DNA from: Gammaproteobacteria bacterium
Lineage (GTDB): Bacteria > Pseudomonadota > Gammaproteobacteria > Enterobacterales > Alteromonadaceae
Assembly: GCA_018825965.1 (NCBI GenBank)
Contig: JAHKAA010000010.1
Coordinates: forward strand, 62,001 to 126,000
DNA: 64,000 bases
Reading direction: 5' to 3'
The translations under genes and the position numbers were made by a program. A model generated the notes under the pieces. It was not told the DNA's origin. It saw only the letters and a list, made by a program, of their open reading frames with translations, and ran no database searches. This document shows positions 8,923-18,019 of the stretch, piece by piece. Numbering within the stretch: the stretch's first letter is position 1; each line of letters opens with the position of its first letter.

Positions 8923-10685
8923 CGGAGATCTTTTGCCGGAAGATAGCGACCAATACGCTGTTTGATTTGGACATCGGTTTCCACTTTATACTGAGCAATA
9001 AGCAGCTGCCTGGTTCTTTCGTTTTTCTGTGCTCCAAGTAAATCAATAGTGGCAGCGCGTTGGTTTGAATTTGGTGAGCTGACATGTTTTTCCAGCACAT
9101 CCACTAATTCTGACGACGAGGCACCTGTATCTTTTAATGCATCAATCAAAGCTATACTCACCTGCGGATCACTCTCCAGGGTAAGCGCATTCAGCAATGC
9201 AGGCACTGCTTGCTCAGCCGGCAAACGGGATAAAGCATCGGCAGCGCGACGTCGCGTCGCTTCAGATTGCGAGCTCAGCTCCTGACTCAGCACCTCAACA
9301 AAAGCCACTTCACCTGTATTGCCTATGCTATCAATCAGAATAAGACGTTCACTGAAGTCTGTTGTATTTGCCAGTTGATCTTGCAATGACTGCATAATAT
9401 GTTGACGTAATCCAGGGTCTTCTGTGCGGTCAAGCATAGAACCTACTCCCAGCAAACTCGCATTGCCAGCCATGTCTTTCATTTCTGCACGCGAAAGTAA
9501 CAAATCTGCCACTTCCAGACTTGGAGTTCCCAGGTCTGCCAGTGCTGAAGCTGCTCTGGATTGATCACCAAGGCTCATGCTGCCGTCATACAACATGGTT
9601 GATAAAGCCTCTCGTGCTTTAGTCAATCCTGACAACTCCAAAGCCAAAAAAGCGGTCGGACGAGCCTCGTCATCCATTTGTCCACGCAGTTCAGCAACTA
9701 ATAAATCAACATCTTGTGGATGTTGCTTTAGCCAGGCTGCCATTTCAAGCGCGCCATCAAAGTACCGCGGCGGTTTATCTGTGATAGCACTGCTAAAGGC
9801 CTGATAGGCTTCCTGATAACTTTTGTGTTCTGTGACCAGTTCATTCAGTTCCGGCAACAAATCATAAGGCGTGGATTTCTCAGCCAAAGCCCAGCTGCTT
9901 TGAGGTACTGCAGTAAAGAGCTGGTCGTTGCGTTTGAGTGAAAATAGTTGCTCCATCCTCACTTCAGGAGTGCCTGCCGTACGCACACTCATCTGCTCTT
10001 CTCCACTCACAGCTTGCCACCAGATGGGCTGTGCAGTATCGAAGGTTGCTGTTGCTACGGATTTATTCAGTGAAATATGGATACCAAAACGATCAGCGGC
10101 CCCCCGTATCAGATGGTCTGTTTTTCGCCGTTGGATTTGCAGTGGTGCCTGGCCAAGCAGACTAAAATGAGCGGTGTAATCACCAAGCCCATCCAGAGCC
10201 GGCATCTGCCACTGAGTTTTGCCAGACTCAGGCAGCAAGAAGGTCAGGTTATCCAACTGTGTCGCGACCAATAAGCGGGCTCGTGGTTGCCATTCAGCCG
10301 GAAATGCTTTGCTACTGATGGCACAGTTGCTGTCAATCTCCAGAAAAAACGGCAAGCCTTCAGGCAAGGCAGTTCGCTCTGCTGCCAAGGTCATATTCTG
10401 ACTCAGACTCACGCTGTTGAATGTAGCCCGAACACGCGCAATGCCCATATTGAGCTCTTCAACCTGCCAGCTCATCACGCCCTTAAAACTATCGCTTTGG
10501 CCTTCAGCTGTGACGGATGAACTCAGTTCAAAGGCCGCAGTTTGACCTGGAGTCAGACTGCAATTGGCCTTGTGATTTTCATTTGCAGCAAAGGGCGTCG
10601 AAGCAGAACCTGAATACAAATATGTAGTCAGTCCCACCACAGCCACTACTGTGCCAGAGACAAGGATCGCTGGTCTATATTTCAT
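8919..10685 (-). CDS. Membrane-anchored HEAT-repeat protein
   Basis: 588 aa with one N-terminal membrane segment (about 7-25) and no cleavage site, so most of it should face the periplasm. Residues about 40-260 are beta-rich, with the pattern TAEGQSDSFKGVMSWQVEEL reminiscent of the N-terminal barrel of vitellogenin-like lipid-transfer proteins; that likeness is only my impression. Residues about 290-588 are helical HEAT-type repeats (RRRAADALSRLPAEQAVPAL; SIALIDALKDTGA). It lies 24 bp after the 648-aa lipoprotein gene and overlaps the protease gene by 4 bp. Function unknown; the repeats suggest a binding scaffold. Confidence 0.7.
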   Translation of the reverse strand: MKYRPAILVSGTVVAVVGLTTYLYSGSASTPFAANENHKANCSLTPGQTAAFELSSSVTAEGQSDSFKGVMSWQVEELNMGIARVRATFNSVSLSQNMTLAAERTALPEGLPFFLEIDSNCAISSKAFPAEWQPRARLLVATQLDNLTFLLPESGKTQWQMPALDGLGDYTAHFSLLGQAPLQIQRRKTDHLIRGAADRFGIHISLNKSVATATFDTAQPIWWQAVSGEEQMSVRTAGTPEVRMEQLFSLKRNDQLFTAVPQSSWALAEKSTPYDLLPELNELVTEHKSYQEAYQAFSSAITDKPPRYFDGALEMAAWLKQHPQDVDLLVAELRGQMDDEARPTAFLALELSGLTKAREALSTMLYDGSMSLGDQSRAASALADLGTPSLEVADLLLSRAEMKDMAGNASLLGVGSMLDRTEDPGLRQHIMQSLQDQLANTTDFSERLILIDSIGNTGEVAFVEVLSQELSSQSEATRRRAADALSRLPAEQAVPALLNALTLESDPQVSIALIDALKDTGASSSELVDVLEKHVSSPNSNQRAATIDLLGAQKNERTRQLLIAQYKVETDVQIKQRIGRYLPAKDLR

Positions 10686-10709
10686 ACATTAATCTCCTTC
10701 CACTGAATG

Positions 10710-12656
10710 CTACAGCAATTCCAATGTTCCTTCAGTGCTGCGTTTTAACAGGTTTTGAGTCACAGGGGTTGAGGAGAAACTGACCAAAGTAACGGATTTA
10801 CTGCGACGAAAACGGAAGACTTTAATAGTTCCAACCAGCTTCACTGTACCACTTATGGTTTGCAGAGTATGGTCAAGCGTGACATCACCACGCACTAAAA
10901 TACGATCATCGTTAGTAAGGCCAAAACTTAACAAACCAGTTAATGGAAATTTATTTTCCAGAAAGCGTAATTTTGCATCCACACCAACTTTTACGATGTT
11001 CACATCCAGGCCACCAAATATACGGCCGGTGAAACTGAAATTAGGTGCAACTGTGCGACTGAGGTAACCACAAGTGATGACGTTTTCTTCAGATACAAGT
11101 AATGTCTGGCATTCAATCACATCGGTAAACAGATTCATGTCGTCATCAACATCAATACCGACCCGACCACCGGCGCTGATTTTAAAGCCCAAACGTACCG
11201 GACCAAAGCCAAAACCTAAGCCGCCAAGATCCTGTGCTTTATCCTGCTTAAACTCATTTTTTAATTTAAGGTGTTCTGTACCTGCTTTACTGTCACCAGC
11301 AACGACTTTGTCGAAAGCTTTAATTTGATGAAAATACGAGGATTGATCTTTAGTAACTATGGCTTCAGCCAAAGCTTCAGCAATTTTTAAATCAAACTTG
11401 ATGCCTATATTGCCTTTTAACGCCACTTCGCCAGTTGCGCGGCTAAGAATACCTGTGCGGTTTAAGGTATTGTTGATATCCATTTCGGACTCAATCCCAA
11501 TAAGAGAGTTGCCTGGATTGCGCTTTTGGTTTTTCTTAAAGGACACATCGCTGGCAGCAGTAGCAATGGAATTCTCTCGTTCCAGATTGATGTCCAGATC
11601 CTTGCAGTCATTTGTTTGCTCCTCTTCGTTACCATCCTGAGTGAAACTTGTTGTCACACAACCACGCAGCACAAAGTGAGTTTCATTGGCAAAGGTCCCC
11701 TCTTGGACTGCTGCTAAATAGTCACCTTCCAGATACAAGTCGTGATTCACTTCATCGGCAACGCCAGGCTGGACTTTGGTGAAACTATAAGAAGCTAGTG
11801 TGCTACCATCCGCCTGACCTATCATCAAAGGCAGAATAACCCCTGGTGCGCTCTCTGGAATTAGTGTGTACGTCAGTGTAGCCACAGAAGGTAAATCGCC
11901 TAATCGGTCTAACTGATCGTCCGTCATGCCAAATCTCAACTCTTGCTGAATACTCAGTCCCGTTGTGGGGTCTACAACCTGCAGATCTGCGGGAATTTCA
12001 TCGGCCTCCACTTTTGAAAAATAGGGGTCTGCGCCATTAAGCACAATACCTGATTGCACTGACAAAACAGGCGTGGGCGATTCGCCTTCTTCAGTGATGG
12101 CAAGCAAAGCGACAGATGATTCCGTTGCCAATCTGTATTCTATATCGACCCCTGCCTCACGCAGTGTAAGGGTCGGCAAACTGGAAAGTACATTGCCTTT
12201 GAGCTCCTCTTCATCCTTATAAAACGCGACCTGAAGCTCAACTTCTCGTCCGGATTCAGCCAGTTTCTGACATTCACTCACAGGCCAAATATAAGCATAC
12301 TCCACCACCACAGTCTCACCGTTACCTGGTAGTTCTATGTCTAGTGCATTAGAACTACAGACTATGGGTGCTGCTGGATCTGCTGGACTTTTTTCTACAA
12401 AACTAAAACTAACAGGTATGTTGCTCACTTCCGTTGTGCTTGAATTGACGCTGCGGATACTGAAAGAAACAGGGATACGATGGTTAAGCGCAAAAGCCTG
12501 AGTGGTATCAAAGTCCATAGAAAAATTAGACAGTTCGATATCAAAGTCAGAGGCAACTGGCAGTTCATTCGGCGCATCACTGCCACCGCACGCTGTTAAG
12601 GTTGCCAGCAGCATAAGCGCCACTATGGAGCGAAGTGGTGTGTTGAGTGTCAACAT
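10710..12656 (-). CDS. Large lipoprotein of unknown function
   Basis: 648 aa with a lipoprotein signal (LTAC, Cys23, followed by GGSD). About 30-350 looks like beta-sandwich material with an FGMTDDQ segment; 350-650 is beta-rich with alternating hydrophobic strands (GFGFGPVRLGFKISAGGRVG), like a lipid-binding or barrel-forming sheet. No known family recognised. First gene of the three-gene minus-strand cluster with the HEAT-repeat and protease genes. ATG 12656 has AGGG upstream with rather long spacing. Confidence 0.65.
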   Translation of the reverse strand: MLTLNTPLRSIVALMLLATLTACGGSDAPNELPVASDFDIELSNFSMDFDTTQAFALNHRIPVSFSIRSVNSSTTEVSNIPVSFSFVEKSPADPAAPIVCSSNALDIELPGNGETVVVEYAYIWPVSECQKLAESGREVELQVAFYKDEEELKGNVLSSLPTLTLREAGVDIEYRLATESSVALLAITEEGESPTPVLSVQSGIVLNGADPYFSKVEADEIPADLQVVDPTTGLSIQQELRFGMTDDQLDRLGDLPSVATLTYTLIPESAPGVILPLMIGQADGSTLASYSFTKVQPGVADEVNHDLYLEGDYLAAVQEGTFANETHFVLRGCVTTSFTQDGNEEEQTNDCKDLDINLERENSIATAASDVSFKKNQKRNPGNSLIGIESEMDINNTLNRTGILSRATGEVALKGNIGIKFDLKIAEALAEAIVTKDQSSYFHQIKAFDKVVAGDSKAGTEHLKLKNEFKQDKAQDLGGLGFGFGPVRLGFKISAGGRVGIDVDDDMNLFTDVIECQTLLVSEENVITCGYLSRTVAPNFSFTGRIFGGLDVNIVKVGVDAKLRFLENKFPLTGLLSFGLTNDDRILVRGDVTLDHTLQTISGTVKLVGTIKVFRFRRSKSVTLVSFSSTPVTQNLLKRSTEGTLELL

Positions 12657-12697
12657 AGTTACATTTTCCCTAATATCAAATTAAATGAGAGAGCATG

Positions 12698-12890
12698 TTA
12701 ACGAAGTGGCGTGGTGGGCATCGTGGCAATAAGCGTGGAATCTAAAGCCTCAGTGCGTGGTTTCATTGCAGTTCTTAACTCTTTGGCTGCATCTGCGGAT
12801 AACGCCGTGAAATGTTTATCTGTCTTTGCCTATATTGATATGTGCTTCAGGCGGCCACCCAATACCTATCAGGGTAGGCCATGATCTTGC
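12698..12890 (-). pseudogene. Possible frameshifted coding remnant
   Basis: On the minus strand one frame gives WPPEAHINIGKD and, after what looks like one extra base, a neighbouring frame continues with FTALSADAAKELRTAMKPRT and stops at 12698. The amino-acid flow looks natural but has no start codon and was not matched to a family. The rest of 12657-13100 shows nothing I can name. Confidence 0.25.
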
Positions 12891-13100
12891 CGCATTTATC
12901 CCAAGTCATGAATTTGGCGGGCTGGAAGGCAAGGAGCTATCGTTCATAGCACTAATTCTCCATGGATGCTGGGAGTGAATATGTGCAACCACTTTTTTAT
13001 GACTCTATAAGATCAGGTTCGGTAACTCATAGAAGTCAAAGAGGCTGACGGCGACAATCAAACTATCCAGCCCCCCGCAGAGCCGAACGGAGACTTACTT

Positions 13101-13385
13101 ATGCGCTTATCTAAAGGCTTTACCTCATCTTTACTGCTGCTTTTAGCAGCAATACTGACGGCTCGCGATAAATCCACATCAACCTATCTTGGCACTGTTA
13201 AAACGATGGACGATCAAAGTGCAGTAGTGCCTGCCGCAGACGGTGCTGTGTCGGTGTCAAATTCAGACGCCAACATCAACAATGATGTAAAAACAGCGTT
13301 ATTGCGTGATGATTTAAAAAACTTTGAGAGCAAAGTTGTGTCCACCAAAGACGATGTTCCCCTGACGGGTGAATTAGACAGTTAA
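13101..13385 (+). pseudogene. Truncated BON-domain lipoprotein gene
   Basis: The 94-codon frame has a GGAG ribosome site and a lipoprotein-like leader, but the lipobox cysteine appears replaced by arginine (AAILTARDKS). The C-terminal part (NNDVKTALLRDDLKNFESKV, then PLTGELDS) is the first half of a BON domain, as in OsmY. It ends at a TAA exactly where the family continues with DSQ: the codons after the stop read S-Q-I-S, so CAA probably became TAA, and a second stop follows soon. If translated, it would make a short unanchored periplasmic fragment. Confidence 0.55.
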
Positions 13386-13543
13386 AGCCAGATTAGCCTT
13401 TAGCAAATCATCATAAGAGAAGCAGAGCAAACCTGCTCAGTTTTCCACCAATCTCTTTAATCTAAGTCCAAGATCCACAACAGCATTTGCATTCATACAG
13501 CCTTTTTGCTTATGCTGCCAAAAGCACATAAAAGGCCGCAGCA

Positions 13544-14509
13544 ATGATAGAACTTCACCAGTATTGTCCAGAGCAACAACAATGGCAGATCAGCGATTTT
13601 CAAACGCTGCGATACCCCTTGTTTACCGATACTAAAATCTGGATTAATTTAACTGCGGCCACTCAGATGGAACAGCAACAGGTGCTGGAGTTTTTTCGTA
13701 TTCACCCTGTGATTGCCGAAGATTTCCTGCGTGAACGCCATCCACCCAAGATGGAATTCAGCGACAGTTTCAGCCTGCTGATTTTGCGTGGTTTTTCTGC
13801 GCCTGATTTCAGTGACTATCCGGGCCATAGTCAGATTTCTATGTTGTTTAACGATCAGGTGATCCTGGTGAAATACCAAAGCCCATTTGCCGACAACAAA
13901 ATTGATCTGCCCTTTTCTTCCTTTGCAGCTACCACCCCATTGAAAGACTGGGTCAAAAAGTATATTCACGCTGTATCAGGTACTTATCTGGAAAAGTTAC
14001 TACAATTTGAAGACGAGCTGGGCGAGCTGGAAGACAGCATGCAAAGCAACGGTAATGACCAGAAAATGGCGCAAATTATGAAATACCGTTCAGTGTTTCG
14101 CAAAGTTGACCGTAATCTGGCCTACCAAAAAGAAATGTTTTCCGACTTGCTGTACGAAGAAGACGCCAGTCATCCATTTAAACGTCATTTTGAACCAATA
14201 GAATTGCGCGATTTTTACGAGAAGTTTGAACGCCTGCACAGTATGACGCAGATGTATTATGACCAGTTAAGTGATTTGGTCGATGGTTATATGTCGACTT
14301 CATCGCACCAAATTAATGAAAAAATGAAAGTGCTGACCATGCTCAGCGCTGTGTTTATTCCACTGACTTTTATTGTTGGTGTGTACGGCATGAACTTTAA
14401 ATATATGCCGGAGCTGGAAAATCCGTTCGGCTACTATATTACCTGGGGCCTGATGCTTGGATTAGCTTTGGGCCTGTTAGCCTTATTTAAGATCCGCCGT
14501 TGGTGGTAA
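13544..14509 (+). CDS. corA: CorA-family magnesium/divalent cation transporter
   Basis: Inner-membrane channel of the CorA superfamily moving Mg2+ (possibly Co2+, Ni2+ or Zn2+). 321 aa: a large N-terminal cytoplasmic alpha/beta domain, a long helix rich in charged residues (about 150-255) and two C-terminal membrane helices with the selectivity motif YGMNF at 281-285, followed by the ELENP loop and a basic end (KIRRWW). It lies 36 bp before mgtE on the same strand, so the two magnesium transporter genes are probably co-transcribed. Confidence 0.9.
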   Translation: MIELHQYCPEQQQWQISDFQTLRYPLFTDTKIWINLTAATQMEQQQVLEFFRIHPVIAEDFLRERHPPKMEFSDSFSLLILRGFSAPDFSDYPGHSQISMLFNDQVILVKYQSPFADNKIDLPFSSFAATTPLKDWVKKYIHAVSGTYLEKLLQFEDELGELEDSMQSNGNDQKMAQIMKYRSVFRKVDRNLAYQKEMFSDLLYEEDASHPFKRHFEPIELRDFYEKFERLHSMTQMYYDQLSDLVDGYMSTSSHQINEKMKVLTMLSAVFIPLTFIVGVYGMNFKYMPELENPFGYYITWGLMLGLALGLLALFKIRRWW

Positions 14510-14545
14510 AGCTGTAGCAACAATGCAGACAGCAGGAGCGGTTTA

Positions 14546-15892
14546 ATGGTTGAAAATACCCCACTGGATATTGAAGAAATAGTCCGTGACAGTTTTGATG
14601 AAAATGAAACTGAGCAGCTGGCAGAAAAACTGGACCAGTTAGAGCCGGAAGAGATAGCTATTGCGCTTGAAGCTATGCCGTTGGAGCAGCGGGTCAGCAC
14701 CTGGCTAACGCTGGAAAAAGAGCAGCAAATTGCCTCTTTGACCTATATGAGGGTCGACGCCCGTAGCAATATCTTCAAACAACTCGAAACGCCACAGCTG
14801 CATGATCTGGTTGAAGAAATTGATGTAGACGACTTAATTGAGTTACTGGACGAATTACCGGACGCTATTTATCAATACGCCTGCTCGCGCATGGATCAAA
14901 GCGAAAAGCGCTGGCTCGATCAGGCCTTAACTTATGACGACGAACAATGTGGCCGTTATGCCGATCACGATGTATTAATTGTCAGTAAAAACGCCAAAGT
15001 GCGGGACGCTGTGCGGTTATTTAAAAAGCTGACCGAAGATGCCGAATATCAGGAAGCCTTGTTTGTCGTCGACCGCACGGGCCGTTATGTGGGGCTGTTG
15101 CAAGGCATACGTTTATTAGGCCAGCCCAATCATATGCCTGTGGTTGAGTTTATCGACGCCGAAGCCCCTGTAGTACAAGGTGATATGGAGCTGGATACAG
15201 GCTCAGATTTAGTAGCCCGCTCAGGTTACAGCGCTTTAGCCGTGGTAGATGGCGAAGGCAAACTTTTAGGCCGTTTATCTATAGGTGAAGCGCTGGAAAA
15301 CGTGCGGCGCAGCCTTGAAGGCCAGTTTATGCACACGGCGGGTTTAGACGAAGAGGAAGACTTATTCGCCCCAATAGTCAACAGCGCCAAACGTCGGGCT
15401 TTATGGTTAGGTATTAACTTACTCACCGCCTTTTTAGCGGCCTGGACCATAGGTTTATTTGAAGCTACCTTGCAGCAAGTGGTGGCCTTAGCAGTATTGA
15501 TGCCTATAGTGGCCTCTATGGGCGGTATAGCCGGCAGCCAAACCTTAACCCTGATTATCCGGGGTTTAGCACTTGGTCAAATTACCCCTCAAACCTATTG
15601 GACCTTAATGCGTAAAGAATTGAGTATAGGGGCTATTAACGGTGTGCTTTGGGCTTTGGTGATTGCAGGTATCACTTACCTTTGGTTTGGTGACTGGATT
15701 ATCGCAGGCGTGATTAGCTTTGCCATAGTGATCAATATTTGTGTGGCGGCTTTGAGTGGTGTGGTGATCCCGGTTTGGCTGGAAAAAATGAAAATAGACC
15801 CTGCCCTGTCTGGTTCGGTTATTTTAACCACAGTGACAGATGTGATAGGTTTTTTTGCTTTCCTCGGTTTAGGTTCGCTTTTTTTACTGTGA
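14546..15892 (+). CDS. mgtE: Magnesium transporter MgtE
   Basis: 448 aa with the MgtE layout: N-terminal acidic superhelical domain (about 1-125), paired CBS domains (about 130-255) that sense cytoplasmic Mg2+, a connecting helix, and five C-terminal membrane helices (about 280-448) including the pore segment around MPIVASMGGIAGSQTLTLI. Start ATG follows AGGAG at good spacing. Linked to corA directly upstream. Confidence 0.93.
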   Translation: MVENTPLDIEEIVRDSFDENETEQLAEKLDQLEPEEIAIALEAMPLEQRVSTWLTLEKEQQIASLTYMRVDARSNIFKQLETPQLHDLVEEIDVDDLIELLDELPDAIYQYACSRMDQSEKRWLDQALTYDDEQCGRYADHDVLIVSKNAKVRDAVRLFKKLTEDAEYQEALFVVDRTGRYVGLLQGIRLLGQPNHMPVVEFIDAEAPVVQGDMELDTGSDLVARSGYSALAVVDGEGKLLGRLSIGEALENVRRSLEGQFMHTAGLDEEEDLFAPIVNSAKRRALWLGINLLTAFLAAWTIGLFEATLQQVVALAVLMPIVASMGGIAGSQTLTLIIRGLALGQITPQTYWTLMRKELSIGAINGVLWALVIAGITYLWFGDWIIAGVISFAIVINICVAALSGVVIPVWLEKMKIDPALSGSVILTTVTDVIGFFAFLGLGSLFLL

Positions 15893-15985
15893 TGTAAATT
15901 TTTTGATTTTTTACAGATACTTGGCAGTCAAAGCACACTAGAATAGTCTCAACAGATAAATTCCGGGCCTGATGATGGTGTTGTT

Positions 15986-16915
15986 ATGAAAATTGCGGTC
16001 TTGTCGCGCAATAGTGAGTTGTATTCTACCCGCCGCTTAGTTGAAGCGGCGGAAGAGCGGGGTCACCAGATTGAGGTAATAGACCCGCTGATGTGTTATA
16101 TGAACATCAACAAGACCAAATCCGGCATTCACTACAAAGGGGAAGTACTGGAGCACTTTGATGCTGTGATCCCCCGTATTGGTGCCTCCATTACCTTTTA
16201 TGGCACTGCTGTATTGCGTCAGTTTGAAATGATGGGTGTTTATGCGCTGAATGAATCCAGCGCCATTAGCCGTGCCCGCGATAAACTCTGCTCTCTGCAA
16301 TTATTAGCCCGTGAAGGTATAGGTTTACCTATCACAGGTTTTGCCGACAAACCAGGTGATATCCCAGATTTAATAGATATGGTCGGTGGCGCTCCGCTGG
16401 TGATCAAACTGCTGGAAGGCACTCAGGGCATAGGTGTAGTGCTGGCTGAAACCCGCACTGCAGCTGAAAGTGTGATTGAAGCTTTTATGGGCCTGAACGC
16501 CAATATTCTGGTGCAGGAATACATTAAAGAAGCCAATGGTGCTGATATCCGTTGCTTTATTATCGGCAATAAAATTGTCGCCTCAATGAAACGTCAGGCC
16601 AAAGCAGGTGAATTCCGCTCTAACTTACACCGTGGCGGCACAGCCTCTATTGTGAAACTCAGCTCAGAAGAAAAACGTACGGCTTTGGCCGCAGCTAAAA
16701 CTATGGGCTTGCAAGTAGCTGGGGTGGATGTTCTGCGCTCCAACCACGGCCCTGTGGTGATGGAAGTCAACAGCTCTCCTGGCTTAGAAGGCATAGAAGG
16801 CGCAACTGACATTGATGTGGCAGCGCTTATGATCCAGCATCTGGAAAAGCAAGTGCCTTTGCATCAGGCCCGAATGCAACAAAAAGCGCAGCAGAAGAAG
16901 CTGGCCAAAAAGTAG
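15986..16915 (+). CDS. rimK: Ribosomal protein S6 glutamate ligase RimK
   Basis: ATP-grasp enzyme adding glutamate residues to the C-terminus of ribosomal protein S6. The 309-aa protein has the RimK start ([20 protein letters not shown]), the ATP-grasp lid region ([20 protein letters not shown]), and the metal-binding end [16 protein letters not shown] basic tail (KKLAKK) follows. It is 24 bp upstream of a metallohydrolase gene of the AstE/AspA group, a pairing seen in other bacteria. Confidence 0.94.
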   Translation: MKIAVLSRNSELYSTRRLVEAAEERGHQIEVIDPLMCYMNINKTKSGIHYKGEVLEHFDAVIPRIGASITFYGTAVLRQFEMMGVYALNESSAISRARDKLCSLQLLAREGIGLPITGFADKPGDIPDLIDMVGGAPLVIKLLEGTQGIGVVLAETRTAAESVIEAFMGLNANILVQEYIKEANGADIRCFIIGNKIVASMKRQAKAGEFRSNLHRGGTASIVKLSSEEKRTALAAAKTMGLQVAGVDVLRSNHGPVVMEVNSSPGLEGIEGATDIDVAALMIQHLEKQVPLHQARMQQKAQQKKLAKK

Positions 16916-16939
16916 GTTTCGATAACAGAAGGCAACCCC

Positions 16940-17983
16940 ATGCTTACGGATAAACGACAGGCTTTTACTTTAGGCAGCACTGTAATAGAACCCGGCCAGC
17001 GGGCTGTGGTTGATATTCCTTTTGGCAAACTTTATACCCACACTGAGCTCAATATTGGCGCTCATGTGGTGCATGGTAAAAGACCAGGGCCTGTGCTGTT
17101 AATCACCTCAGCTTTGCATGGTGATGAAATTAACGGCGTCGAAATTTGCCGTCGTTTGCTGAAATTGCCCAGGCTGAATCAGCTTAAAGGCACCTTAGTC
17201 GTAGTGCCTATAGTCAACACCTATGGCTTTGTGCAGCAATCCCGTTATCTTCCCGACAGACGCGATTTAAACCGCAGCTTTCCAGGCAGCGAAAAAGGCT
17301 CGCTCGGCAGCCGTATGGCCTTTCAGTTTACCGAACGTATTTTAAAACAATGCACTCATGTTATTGATTTACATACAGGTGCAATTCATCGCAGCAACCT
17401 GCCTCAGGTACGGGCCAGCGCCAAAGACAAAGTGGCGCTGCAAATGGCCGAAATTTTTAACGCCCCTATTATTATTAAAGCCGCCAGCCGTGAAGGCACA
17501 ATGCGGGGTACAGCCAACAGTTTGGGCATTCCTATTATTCTGTATGAAGCGGGTGAAGCTTTGCGTTTTGATGAGCAATCGATCAAAGTCGGTGTGCGCG
17601 GCATTATGAACGTGATGCAGGATTTAGGCATGTTTAGCCCCAGCAAAAAAACCATCAAAACAGGTTCTTTGTTCAGTAAAAAAAGTAGCTGGATCAGAGC
17701 TGAACACGACGGCATAGCCCGCTATTACGTGGGACTTGGCCAAACTGTACAACAAGGTGACGTGCTGGCCCATATCTACAGCCCCTACTCTGACTTTGAA
17801 GTGGCAGTAGAAGCCAGCTTTAACGGTATTGTCATAGGCCGAAACAACTTACCTCTGGTGAACGAAGGCGAAGCTTTGTTTCATATAGCCGAAGTCAGCT
17901 CTTTGGACGAAGCAGAAAAAACTCTGGATGCCATCAGCGACGAAGTAGATGCCGCTATGCCACCAGTGCTTGGCGTGGTGTAA
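16940..17983 (+). CDS. Succinylglutamate desuccinylase/aspartoacylase-family hydrolase
   Basis: 347-aa zinc-dependent amidohydrolase of the M14-like AstE/AspA family. Zinc ligands are visible in ALHGDEINGVE (His and Glu) and VIDLHTG (His); the substrate arginine region is DRRDLNRSFPG. A C-terminal beta domain (about 255-347) resembles a lipoyl-like barrel. It follows rimK and may trim or recycle glutamyl peptides, but the real substrate is unknown. It is not part of an arginine catabolic ast operon here, so astE is not a safe name. Confidence 0.85.
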   Translation: MLTDKRQAFTLGSTVIEPGQRAVVDIPFGKLYTHTELNIGAHVVHGKRPGPVLLITSALHGDEINGVEICRRLLKLPRLNQLKGTLVVVPIVNTYGFVQQSRYLPDRRDLNRSFPGSEKGSLGSRMAFQFTERILKQCTHVIDLHTGAIHRSNLPQVRASAKDKVALQMAEIFNAPIIIKAASREGTMRGTANSLGIPIILYEAGEALRFDEQSIKVGVRGIMNVMQDLGMFSPSKKTIKTGSLFSKKSSWIRAEHDGIARYYVGLGQTVQQGDVLAHIYSPYSDFEVAVEASFNGIVIGRNNLPLVNEGEALFHIAEVSSLDEAEKTLDAISDEVDAAMPPVLGVV

Positions 17984-17988
17984 AGCTA

Positions 17989-18018
17989 CAGGTCAGAGCT
18001 AAAACTCTGACCTGTTTT
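17989..18018. terminator. Bidirectional terminator
   Basis: A perfect 10-bp stem (17989-17998 with 18005-18014) with loop CTAAAA and a short T run lies between the convergent rimK operon and the antiporter gene, so it can serve both. Confidence 0.8.
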
Positions 18019-18019
18019 G

